Assembly: GCA_013695575.1 (NCBI GenBank) | Contig: JACDAF010000293.1 | Coordinates: forward strand, 1 to 9,196 | Source of the DNA: Chloroflexota bacterium | GTDB taxonomy: Bacteria; Chloroflexota; Limnocylindria; P2-11E | DNA length: 9,196 nucleotides | Direction: 5' to 3' | Part shown: positions 1 to 6,637 of the stretch, piece by piece | Position numbering within the stretch: the stretch's first letter is position 1 | Layout of the letters: every line of letters starts with the position of its first letter | Position numbers and translations under genes: made by a program | Notes under the pieces: generated by a model | Database searches by the model: none | Seen by the model: only the letters and a program-made list of their open reading frames with translations | What the model was told of the DNA's origin: nothing

Positions 1-580
1 CGTTCCGCAGCTCGAGGTGGCCGCCCTCAGGCGCCTCGAAGGCGGTCATCTTGCGATAGATGGCCTCGTCCGCGTCGGAGTGGTCGCCCTGACGGCGTGC
101 CTGCCGCCGTTCCGCGAGCCTTCCCAAGGTGTCCCGCTCGTGCGCGATGATACGCACGTGAACGATCGGCACGCCCCGCCGCCGCGCGGTATCGGCGACG
201 GGCACACGGTTGCGTGCGAGCAGGTTCGTCGCGTCGAGCACCACACGGTGACCCTCCGCGAGCAGAAGATCGACGAGGGCGTCCGCCGCGCGGAACACGG
301 TCGCGCTCTCCTCGGGCGCATAGCTCGCAGCGATGAAGAGCCGGCTCCGCAGGTGGTCGCTGGAGACGTGCGCCGCCGTGAGCCGCGCGCAGAGCAGGCG
401 CGCGCAGTGGGACTTCCCGACGCCGGGCGGGCCCATCAGCACGACGACGGACGGCCGGCCATGAGCGACCGCAGGAACTGGCACCTCCGAGCGGAGCACC
501 GGCACCAGGTCGGCGAGGCGCTCCGCGTACAGCCGGGTCTGGCCCTTCGAGGCGGAGCCGGTGCGCCGCTGCCTCTGCAT
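1..580 (-). CDS. AAA_33-type P-loop kinase, C-terminally truncated by window edge
   Basis: Predicted ATP-dependent small P-loop kinase of the AAA_33/COG0645-like group (zeta-toxin and tRNA-ligase-kinase relatives). It probably phosphorylates a small molecule or nucleic acid end, but the substrate cannot be told. The frame reads open from ATG at 580 to the window edge, giving 193 visible residues. Walker A GPPGVGKS is at residues 50-57 after a hydrophobic strand (VVVLM). It is followed by SSDHLRSRL (73-81), the usual substrate-side Asp region, then VVLDATN (113-119) and an Arg-rich lid, ERRQARRQGDHSDADEAIY (157-175). The start ATG shares one base with the murE TGA (TGATG), so this is the next gene of the topA-femX-femX-murE unit and is probably coupled to murE. 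The roughly 40-residue N-terminal tail before the strand is not recognised. The family call is good; the biological role is unknown. Confidence 0.8.
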   Translation of the reverse strand, partial: MQRQRRTGSASKGQTRLYAERLADLVPVLRSEVPVPAVAHGRPSVVVLMGPPGVGKSHCARLLCARLTAAHVSSDHLRSRLFIAASYAPEESATVFRAADALVDLLLAEGHRVVLDATNLLARNRVPVADTARRRGVPIVHVRIIAHERDTLGRLAERRQARRQGDHSDADEAIYRKMTAFEAPEGGHLELRN

Positions 581-2079
581 CAACCGCCAAAGCCCCGTGC
601 GCGCAGCGCGGCGCGGGCGGCCCCGGCCTCGTCCCACGGCCGCTTCTGCTCGCCGACGATCATCGAGCCTTCGTGCCCCTTGCCCGCGAGCACCACGGTG
701 TCGCCCTTCTCCGCCCGCCCGATCGCGGCGACGATCGCCGCCCGACGGTCGTCGATGACCTCGTATCCGACGGCCCTCCGCCGTCCCGCCTCGAGCGCGC
801 CCTGCTCGATCTCCTCGAGGATCCGCACCGGATCCTCGAGTCGCGGGTCTTCCTGTGTGATGACGAAGAAGTCCGCGTGCGCGGCCGCGACCCGTGCGAG
901 CGCAGGCCGCTTTGCGCGGTCGCGCTCACCGGCCGCTCCGAACACCGCGATGAGCTTCCCCGGAGTGAGCGGGCGGAGCAGCGAGAGGACCTTGTCCAGC
1001 GACTCGGCGGTGTGCGCATAGTCGACGATCACGGTGAACGGCTGCCCCAGGTCGACCCGCTCCATCCGGCCGCGTACGGCCCGAGCCTGCGACAGCGCGA
1101 CGCGCGCGTGCTGGAGCGTCGCGCCGGCGGCGAGGCCAGCGGCCGCAGCGGCGAGCGCGTTGTACACGTTGAATCGGCCGACCAGCGGCAGCGTGACCTC
1201 GGCGCGCTCGCCGAACGCCGTGATCTGCAGGTGCGAGCCACGCGCGTCGCTGGCGACGATCTGCGCCTGGACGTCCGCGAGCGCGTCGACCGCGTACGTG
1301 ATCACGCGCGCATCCCGCGCGCGGTCGGCGAGGTAGCGCCAGCGAGGATCGTCCGCGTTCAGGACCGCCGCCTTGGCGACGCCCTTGGCGGCACCATGGC
1401 CGAGCATCTCGAAGAGCAGACCCTTCGCCTCGAGGTATCGCTGGAGCGTCCCGTGGAAGTCGAGGTGCTCCGGCGAGAGGTTGGTGAATACCGCCACGTC
1501 CACGTCGCAGTGCCGCAGCTTCCGGAGGGCAAGCGCGTGACTGGTGGCCTCGAGCACCCCCCATGTGCCGCCGGCGACGAGCAGCTCCGCGAAGAACTCC
1601 TGGACCTCGACCGCCTCCTGCGTGCTCTGGCGGGTCTCGTTGGCCCACTCGCTCTCACCGAGCTTGAAGTCGACGGTCGTCGCGTAGCCGGTGCGCTCGC
1701 CCGCCGCCTCCAACACGTCGCTCACGAGATGCACGGTGGTCGTCTTCCCGTCCGTGCCGGTCACTGCGACCAACCGCAGGCGTCGCGTCGGGTGATCGAA
1801 GAACTCCGCGGCGAGGTCCGCGAGCGCAGCCCGCACGTCGGGCACCACCGCGACAGGAACGCTCACATCGAGGGGGCGCTCCGCGACGATGGCGACCGCC
1901 CCCCTCGCGACGGCGTCACGCGCGAAGTCGTGGCCGTCGCGATGGAAGCCGGGCACGGCCACGAATACGGTGCCCGGCTGCGCCTTGCGTGAGTCGTACG
2001 CGATGCCCCGGACGTCGATGTGGCGCGCGTCGCCCTCGACGCGTGCGCTCGCCGCCCCGAGGAGCACGCCGAGCTTCAT
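580..2079 (-). CDS. murE: UDP-N-acetylmuramyl-tripeptide synthetase (MurE ligase)
   Basis: Cytoplasmic Mur ligase that uses ATP to add the third amino acid to UDP-MurNAc-L-Ala-D-Glu in peptidoglycan synthesis. The 499 residues are typical for MurE. The N-terminal UMAG-binding domain includes IAYDSRKAQPGTVFVAVPG (26-44). The ATP loop is GTDGKTTT (108-115), where MurE usually has GTNGKTT. EATSHAL (177-183) and FTNLSPEHLDFHGT (198-211) follow. K219 in YLEAKGLLF is the expected carbamylated lysine. NADDPRW (241-247), DYAHTAESL (353-361) and GAAGERDRAKRP (381-392) mark the central and C-terminal domains. The specificity motif reads EDPR (410-413), not the DNPR of diaminopimelate-adding enzymes; GKGHE (466-470) is present. 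The ATG overlaps the upstream FemX stop as ATGA. The MurE assignment is firm. Whether it adds lysine, ornithine or diaminopimelate is open, though the motif and the two FemX neighbours favour lysine or ornithine. Confidence 0.93.
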   Translation of the reverse strand: MKLGVLLGAASARVEGDARHIDVRGIAYDSRKAQPGTVFVAVPGFHRDGHDFARDAVARGAVAIVAERPLDVSVPVAVVPDVRAALADLAAEFFDHPTRRLRLVAVTGTDGKTTTVHLVSDVLEAAGERTGYATTVDFKLGESEWANETRQSTQEAVEVQEFFAELLVAGGTWGVLEATSHALALRKLRHCDVDVAVFTNLSPEHLDFHGTLQRYLEAKGLLFEMLGHGAAKGVAKAAVLNADDPRWRYLADRARDARVITYAVDALADVQAQIVASDARGSHLQITAFGERAEVTLPLVGRFNVYNALAAAAAGLAAGATLQHARVALSQARAVRGRMERVDLGQPFTVIVDYAHTAESLDKVLSLLRPLTPGKLIAVFGAAGERDRAKRPALARVAAAHADFFVITQEDPRLEDPVRILEEIEQGALEAGRRRAVGYEVIDDRRAAIVAAIGRAEKGDTVVLAGKGHEGSMIVGEQKRPWDEAGAARAALRARGFGG

Positions 2080-3083
2080 CGCCGCGCCCGGCCAACGAGC
2101 TGGACCACGCGGGTGTAGGCCGGCTCGGCGGCTTGATACACGCGGTACGGCAGCTCACGCGGTACGGCGTCGTGCGCCCCAACGTACGACACGGGAACGC
2201 CGCCGAAGCCCTTCTTGAAGCGGTACGGCCCCTGCATCGTGTCGCTCAGATTCGCAAGGTCCGCAGGGATGCCTCCGAGATCGAAGCGCGTGCGGCCCTG
2301 CTCCCTGGCATCGGTGATCGCTTTCCACAGCAGGCCGTATGCGGCGAAGCACCTACGGCCCGCCTCGTTCGTCGCGCCGTACATGTACAGCTCCTTGTCA
2401 CCGCAGCGCCACGTCATCGAGCCCGCGACGGGGGCGCTCCCGTGCTCCGCGAGCCGCAGTGTCGCGAATCCGGCATCCACGAGCGTGCGCCACACGAGCC
2501 TGTAGTAGTCCCACGTGCGCGTGACGAACCCCGCGCGGCCGCCGGTGATCGAGTACAGGTCGTAGAACGCGCGCAGGTCGGTCTCAGAGGCGGCCGTGCG
2601 GATCGTGACGCCCCGCTTCCCAGCCTGGCGGACGCTCCAGCGCGTGTCCTTCTCGAGAGCCGCGAACAGCGCATCGGTGTCGGGCCTGAGATCCAGCTCG
2701 AGCGTCGCGAGGACGGGCTGGACATCGGGCGCACGGCGGAAGCCCGCGCGTCGCAGCGGCTCGGCGGCCACCTCGCGTGTGAGCTCCGGATCCACCTTGA
2801 GGAACAACGCATCGCGCGCCGCCGCGAGCTTGGTGAGGTGCTGGAGTGCGGGCTCGAGATCCGAGCCCGATGCGATCGGGCCGCGCGGCGCGTATGCGAG
2901 CTGCCGCCCGAGCGGCAGGGTCCGCCAGAGGACCAGCGCGACCGGGAGCGGATCGCCGATGCGAACGAACTCGGCACGCCAGCCCTGTGACTCGCGGATC
3001 CGTGCCCACGCCGACGACTGGAGCACGTGCCCGTTCGGCGATCGGACCGCGCTCTCGTCCCAGCCGGTCGGCGCATCGGTCAT
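2076..3083 (-). CDS. FemX-like peptidoglycan bridge aminoacyltransferase (second of pair)
   Basis: FemABX-family protein (tandem GNAT-like fold). Known members transfer an amino acid from aminoacyl-tRNA to the side-chain amine of the third stem-peptide residue, or extend an existing branch. The 335 residues match compact FemX enzymes such as that of Weissella, which lack the coiled-coil arm of staphylococcal FemA. Visible signatures are HVLQSSAW (19-26), ESQGWRAEFV (31-40), LAYAPRGP (62-69), the basic helix KDTRWSVRQAGKRGV (145-159), LYMYGATNE (232-240) and the C-terminal FKKGFGG (289-295). In studied FemX enzymes the equivalent Phe-Lys region contributes to substrate binding. ATG overlaps the previous FemX stop as ATGA, and its own stop overlaps the murE ATG in the same way. 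This links expression to murE and supports a cell-wall role. The amino acid transferred cannot be read from sequence. A looser alternative is an Acetyltransferase_6-type GNAT protein. Confidence 0.85.
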   Translation of the reverse strand: MTDAPTGWDESAVRSPNGHVLQSSAWARIRESQGWRAEFVRIGDPLPVALVLWRTLPLGRQLAYAPRGPIASGSDLEPALQHLTKLAAARDALFLKVDPELTREVAAEPLRRAGFRRAPDVQPVLATLELDLRPDTDALFAALEKDTRWSVRQAGKRGVTIRTAASETDLRAFYDLYSITGGRAGFVTRTWDYYRLVWRTLVDAGFATLRLAEHGSAPVAGSMTWRCGDKELYMYGATNEAGRRCFAAYGLLWKAITDAREQGRTRFDLGGIPADLANLSDTMQGPYRFKKGFGGVPVSYVGAHDAVPRELPYRVYQAAEPAYTRVVQLVGRARR

Positions 3084-4174
3084 AGGCTGCTCGCGAGCCT
3101 GCGGCGCCCGGCCAGCCGCCAGATCGGGAAGAGCCCCGGCGTGACCGCGGTCTCGAGCGCCCCGATCCAGGTGACGACCTCACCTCCGAACCCGAGCTTG
3201 AAATTCTCGACGCCTTCCAGGCCATGCGGTCGGGCGAAGCTCTCCCTCGTTCCTACCGTGCTCCCTTCGCGGCCCTCCGGCGTGACGTCGCTGGGCAGGG
3301 GCCCGTGCCGCCGCGGCCGCGAGGGGCCCGTGCCGCGCTCTGACAGCCCCCACATGTCGTACCGCGCTGCCCCGAGCTGCTTCATTCGCAGGAGCGAGCG
3401 CCACTTCAGCAGGTAGAACGGGCGCTCCTCGCTGTGGTGGCCGCTCCAGCCGCCGAACAGCTCCCACGCGCGATCCGCGATCCGCACGACGAGCAGCGCG
3501 CCGACGTCGTCGCCGCCGTAGCGGGCGATCTGGAAGTGGGCCTGTTCGCCGAACGCCGCGCGGATGCGCTCGAAGTACGCCGGATCGTGGATCGCGAAGC
3601 GGTCGCGCTCGGCAACGCTTCGCAGCACCGCGTGAAACCGCCCGACGTCGGCGGTCTCCTCCGTGACCACGCCGGCCCGCTCCGCCTTGCGGATGTACTG
3701 GCGCGTCTTCCGCCGCATTGCCGCGAGCATGGCGTCCTGGTCGAGCGTGAGGTCCATCAGCAGCGTCCGTGTCGGCTGCACGTGCACCGGCGCGGCCTGG
3801 ATGCCCGCCGCTGAAAGGCCGGCCCGGACGACCGCCCCGGTGGCGATCTCCGGATCGCAGAGCAGGCTGGTGCAGCGCTCCGTCCGCAGCGCCTGACGAA
3901 GCGCGGCGATCGCCAGGGCGAGCACGTCCGCGGCGACCAGCGGGCCGCGCGGCGCGTACGCGGCGACGAGCCCGAACGGCAGCGAGCGCACGAGGACCTG
4001 CGCGACACCGTGGCCTTCGAGGACGAAGCGGCGGGCCTGCCAGCCGGATGCCGACTTCACGCGCGCCCACCCGACGGACTGCAGGAGATGGGGATTCCCG
4101 GTCGCCGCCACGAGCTCGTCCCACCGGGCGGACTCGTCCGGACTCGCCTCGCGGGCCCGCAGGCTGGCGGTCAG
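3080..4174 (-). CDS. FemX-like peptidoglycan bridge aminoacyltransferase (first of pair), non-canonical start
   Basis: FemABX-family aminoacyltransferase, probably paired with the next gene in building an amino-acid branch on the stem peptide. From CTG at 4174 it has 364 residues. Signatures are HLLQSVGW (29-36), YAPRGP (73-78), the basic helix RRKTRQYIRKAERAGV (154-169), WELFGGWSGHHSEERPFYLL (237-256), YDMWGL (272-277) and FKLGFGG (325-331). The start is uncertain. The frame stays open far upstream inside topA, but only shadow sequence lies there. CTG 4172-4174 overlaps the topA TGA as CTGA, mirroring the ATGA junctions downstream, and keeps a family-like N-terminus (REASPDESARWDEL). The first in-frame GTG is at 4109-4111 (residue 22), with GGGA seven bases upstream; it would give 343 residues. 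Residues about 279-317 are a Pro/Arg/Gly-rich insert absent from the neighbouring paralogue. Family is confident; exact start and transferred amino acid are not. Confidence 0.8.
   Translation of the reverse strand: MTASLRAREASPDESARWDELVAATGNPHLLQSVGWARVKSASGWQARRFVLEGHGVAQVLVRSLPFGLVAAYAPRGPLVAADVLALAIAALRQALRTERCTSLLCDPEIATGAVVRAGLSAAGIQAAPVHVQPTRTLLMDLTLDQDAMLAAMRRKTRQYIRKAERAGVVTEETADVGRFHAVLRSVAERDRFAIHDPAYFERIRAAFGEQAHFQIARYGGDDVGALLVVRIADRAWELFGGWSGHHSEERPFYLLKWRSLLRMKQLGAARYDMWGLSERGTGPSRPRRHGPLPSDVTPEGREGSTVGTRESFARPHGLEGVENFKLGFGGEVVTWIGALETAVTPGLFPIWRLAGRRRLASSL
3297..3336. repeat. 15-bp direct repeat with 25-bp period inside the first femX-like gene
   Basis: The 15-base unit AGGGGCCCGTGCCGC occurs at 3297-3311 and again, identically, at 3322-3336, separated by a ten-base GC-only spacer. 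It lies within the stretch coding for the low-complexity insert of the first FemX-like protein. The 25-base period is not a multiple of three, so the two copies are read in different frames and encode different residues. Confidence 0.85.
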
Positions 4175-6447
4175 TCCGCGGCGCCGACGGGTTCGGCCGG
4201 CGCCTCCTCGGGGGCGGGCGTAGCGGCCGGAAGCTCGCGCGAGGTGAACGTGCAGTCCGGATACCGCTCGCAGCCGAAGAACACCGATCGCCCGCGCCCG
4301 CGGCGCTTCACGAGCTCGCCCTTGAGGCAGTCCGGGCAGCGCACCCCCGTCTTCTGCTGCTCCTTCTTGATGTACTTGCACTCCGGATAGCCGGTGCAGC
4401 CGATGAATGGCCCGAACCGGCCGCGCCGCAGCGCGAGCGGCTTCGCGCAGAGCGGACAGCTCTCGCCAGCGATGATCTCGGGGCCGCCCTGGTCGCCTTC
4501 GAGCGGCTCGGAGAAGTCGCACCCACCGGGTGGCATGGGCTGGCCCTTCTTTCCCTTCACGAAGCCGGTGCACGAGTAGAAGCGGCCGAAGCGGCCCAGC
4601 TTGATGACGACCGGCCTGCCGCACTTCGGACAGGTGCGATCGGTCGGCTCCTCGGTGACGTCGGATTTCTTCACGGAGCCTGCCTTCTCGGCGACGAGCG
4701 CCGCGAACGGAATGAAGAATTCGCGGACGACGGGCACCCACTCGGCATCCCCGGCGGCGATGCGGTCGAGGTCGAGCTCCATCCGCGCGGTGAAGCCGAG
4801 GTCGACGATGTCCGGAAAATGCTCGCGCAGGAAATCTGTGACCACGAACCCGACGTCCTCGGGGACGAGTGCGCGGCCCTCCTTGCGGACGTATCGCCGG
4901 TCGATGAGCGTCGAGATCGTCGGCGCGTACGTGGATGGTCGGCCGATACCGTGCTCCTCGAGCGTCTTCACGAGGGACGCCTCGGTGAACCGCGGCGGCG
5001 GTTGCGTGAAGTGCTGCTTCGGGTCGAGTCCCTCAAGCCGCAGGTCCTCGCCCTCGGTCACGTCCGGGAGCGGTGCGATGTCTTTCTCAGGCTCGTCGGT
5101 GCCCTCGACGTACACGCGCAGGAAGCCATCGAAGATGACCTTGCGCCCGTTCGCGCGAAGGGTGTACCCGTCCGCCCCCACGTCGAGGCGCGTCGACTCG
5201 AAGCGCGCCGGCGCCATCTGAGACGCGAGGGTGCGCTGCCAGATGAGCGTGTACAGCTTCAGCTGATCGGGACGCAGGAGCTTCCGTAGGCGGGCCGGCG
5301 TGCGCGTAAGGTCCGTCGGGCGGATCGCCTCGTGGGCCTCCTGCGCGCCCTTGCTCCTGGTCTTGTAGTGGCGCGGCTTGTCGAGCGCGTACTCGGTGCC
5401 GAACTCGTGCGCGATCACGTCGTGCGCCTGCCGCAGCGCGCTCTCGGCCACATGCAGCGAGTCGGTACGCATGTAGGTGATGAGCCCGGCGGTCCCCTCG
5501 TCGCCGAGCGCGATCCCCTCGTACAGCTGCTGCGCGAGCACCATCGTGCGCTTCAGCGAGTACCCGAGCTTTCTCGAAGCCTCCTGCTGCAGCGTCGAGG
5601 TCGTGAAGGGCGCTGCGGCGTTGCGGCCGCTCTCGCGCTTCTCGACGCTCGCGACGCGGAACAGCGCGTCTGAGAGCGCTGCGAGATGCCGCTGTGCCTC
5701 GGCCTCGTTGCCGACATGGAGCTTCTTGCCCTTGTACTGGATGAGCTCGGCGGTGAACGTCTCCCTCGCGTGATTCGCGAGGATCGCTTCGATCGACCAG
5801 TACTCCTCTGGCTTGAACGCCTGGATCTCGCGCTCACGGTCGACGATGACGCGCAGCGCAACGGACTGCACACGGCCCGCGGAGAGTCCATAGCGGATCT
5901 TCTTCCAGAGGAGCGGCGACATCGTGTAGCCCACGAGCCGGTCCACGACCCTCCGAGCCTGCTGCGCGTTCACGAGGTCCTGGTCGATGTCACGTGGGTG
6001 CTTGAACGACTCCGCGATCGCCGCCGGCGTGATCTCGTGGAACGTGACGCGGCGGAGCTTCGATCTCGGTGCCGCGATGACGTCCGCGACGTGCCACGCG
6101 ATCGCCTCACCCTCGCGGTCGAGGTCGGTGGCGAGCCACACCCGCGCGGCCGCTCTCGCCTCCTTGCGCAGGAGGCGCGCCGTCTTCTCCGAGTCGTCCG
6201 GAACGATGTACTCCGGCAGGAAGGTCACGGGATCGATGCCAAGCTTGGACTTCGGCAGGTCCCGGATGTGGCCGAAGGACGCCTCGACCGTGTAGCCCGG
6301 CCCGAGCATGCGCGCGAGGGTGCGCGCCTTCGTCGGGGACTCGACGATCACGAGATCGCCCGTTCCCGCCGCAGCCGCCTTCCGCCTGCGCGGCAGCTTT
6401 TCGTCCGCCACTTCGACCGGCATTTCGACCGTCTGTTCTACCGTCAT
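4171..6447 (-). CDS. topA: DNA topoisomerase I (type IA)
   Basis: Type IA topoisomerase that relaxes negative supercoils through a transient 5'-phosphotyrosine break; acts on the nucleoid. The 758 residues carry a TOPRIM domain (about 30-145) with VESPTKA (35-41) and the acidic DLDREGE (108-114). The central fold includes LSAGRVQSVAL (188-198), and the active-site motif is YMRTDS (325-330, Tyr325). EEHGIGRPSTYAPTI (497-511) is well conserved. Three C-terminal zinc ribbons follow: C606/C609/C626/C643, C664/C667/C684/C690 and C704/C707/C726/C732. The first has 16 residues between its last two cysteines where the others have five. ATG 6447 is preferred because it opens the frame and precedes the domain by about 30 residues; bases upstream read AAAGGGACG, a poorly spaced Shine-Dalgarno. 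It is the first gene of the left-hand unit and is followed by overlapping cell-wall genes, an unusual setting for topA. Confidence 0.96.
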   Translation of the reverse strand: MTVEQTVEMPVEVADEKLPRRRKAAAAGTGDLVIVESPTKARTLARMLGPGYTVEASFGHIRDLPKSKLGIDPVTFLPEYIVPDDSEKTARLLRKEARAAARVWLATDLDREGEAIAWHVADVIAAPRSKLRRVTFHEITPAAIAESFKHPRDIDQDLVNAQQARRVVDRLVGYTMSPLLWKKIRYGLSAGRVQSVALRVIVDREREIQAFKPEEYWSIEAILANHARETFTAELIQYKGKKLHVGNEAEAQRHLAALSDALFRVASVEKRESGRNAAAPFTTSTLQQEASRKLGYSLKRTMVLAQQLYEGIALGDEGTAGLITYMRTDSLHVAESALRQAHDVIAHEFGTEYALDKPRHYKTRSKGAQEAHEAIRPTDLTRTPARLRKLLRPDQLKLYTLIWQRTLASQMAPARFESTRLDVGADGYTLRANGRKVIFDGFLRVYVEGTDEPEKDIAPLPDVTEGEDLRLEGLDPKQHFTQPPPRFTEASLVKTLEEHGIGRPSTYAPTISTLIDRRYVRKEGRALVPEDVGFVVTDFLREHFPDIVDLGFTARMELDLDRIAAGDAEWVPVVREFFIPFAALVAEKAGSVKKSDVTEEPTDRTCPKCGRPVVIKLGRFGRFYSCTGFVKGKKGQPMPPGGCDFSEPLEGDQGGPEIIAGESCPLCAKPLALRRGRFGPFIGCTGYPECKYIKKEQQKTGVRCPDCLKGELVKRRGRGRSVFFGCERYPDCTFTSRELPAATPAPEEAPAEPVGAAD

Positions 6448-6637
6448 CGTCCCTTTCGATCCCCCGATCCGGCGCCGACCGCGTCCGCGCCGGCTACGGG
6501 GGACGTGCGACTCGGTCCGGGAAGCCTCCTCGCCTGGTCGATTGGGCGTGCCAAGACCACACCAAAAGGCGCCCCTCGGGCGCCCTCGTCTCTCTCAAGA
6601 TACAGATGCTGGCTAGCGGGACGGCCATACGGGTCGC
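6448..6637. other. manC-topA intergenic region
   Basis: This 190-bp gap is the only real break in the otherwise tightly packed minus-strand genes. It contains the probable manC terminator. The 116 bp between the terminator and topA should carry the topA promoter, but no pair of -35/-10 boxes convincing enough to call was found. A short dyad, TTGG-(5 nt)-CCAA, is present at 6543-6555 and may be chance. Confidence 0.6.
6564..6586 (-). terminator. Rho-independent terminator downstream of manC
   Basis: Read on the minus strand, GGCGCCC and GGGCGCC form a perfect 7-bp stem around a 3-nt loop (GAG). The stem can be extended by one G-U and one A-U pair, and TTTT follows immediately. It lies about 50 nt past the manC stop, in the right orientation to end the hydrolase-trpS-manC transcript before topA. 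The T-run is short, so termination may be incomplete. On the plus strand no T-run follows the hairpin. Confidence 0.75.

Noticed and set aside
27..590. Alternative 187-codon minus-strand frame at the left end, starting at 590
   Set aside because: The frame starting at 580 carries a perfect Walker A motif and kinase landmarks; the alternative is Arg/Ala/Gly-rich with none.
673..1992. Long plus-strand open frame (439 codons) opposite murE
   Set aside because: Antisense shadow of murE caused by GC-rich codon bias; its protein is Arg-rich with no recognisable fold or motif.
4175..4741. Upstream extension of the first FemX frame by 189 codons to an ATG at 4741
   Set aside because: This part lies wholly within the zinc-ribbon end of topA in another frame and is Arg-rich without similarity to FemABX proteins.
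3769..5289. Plus-strand open frame of 506 codons opposite topA and the first femX-like gene
   Set aside because: It spans two well-supported minus-strand genes, has a low-complexity Arg/Pro/Ala composition and no domain features.
6543..6555. TTGG-(5 nt)-CCAA dyad as a possible operator upstream of topA
   Set aside because: Arms of only four bases occur often by chance, and no promoter boxes could be placed next to it.
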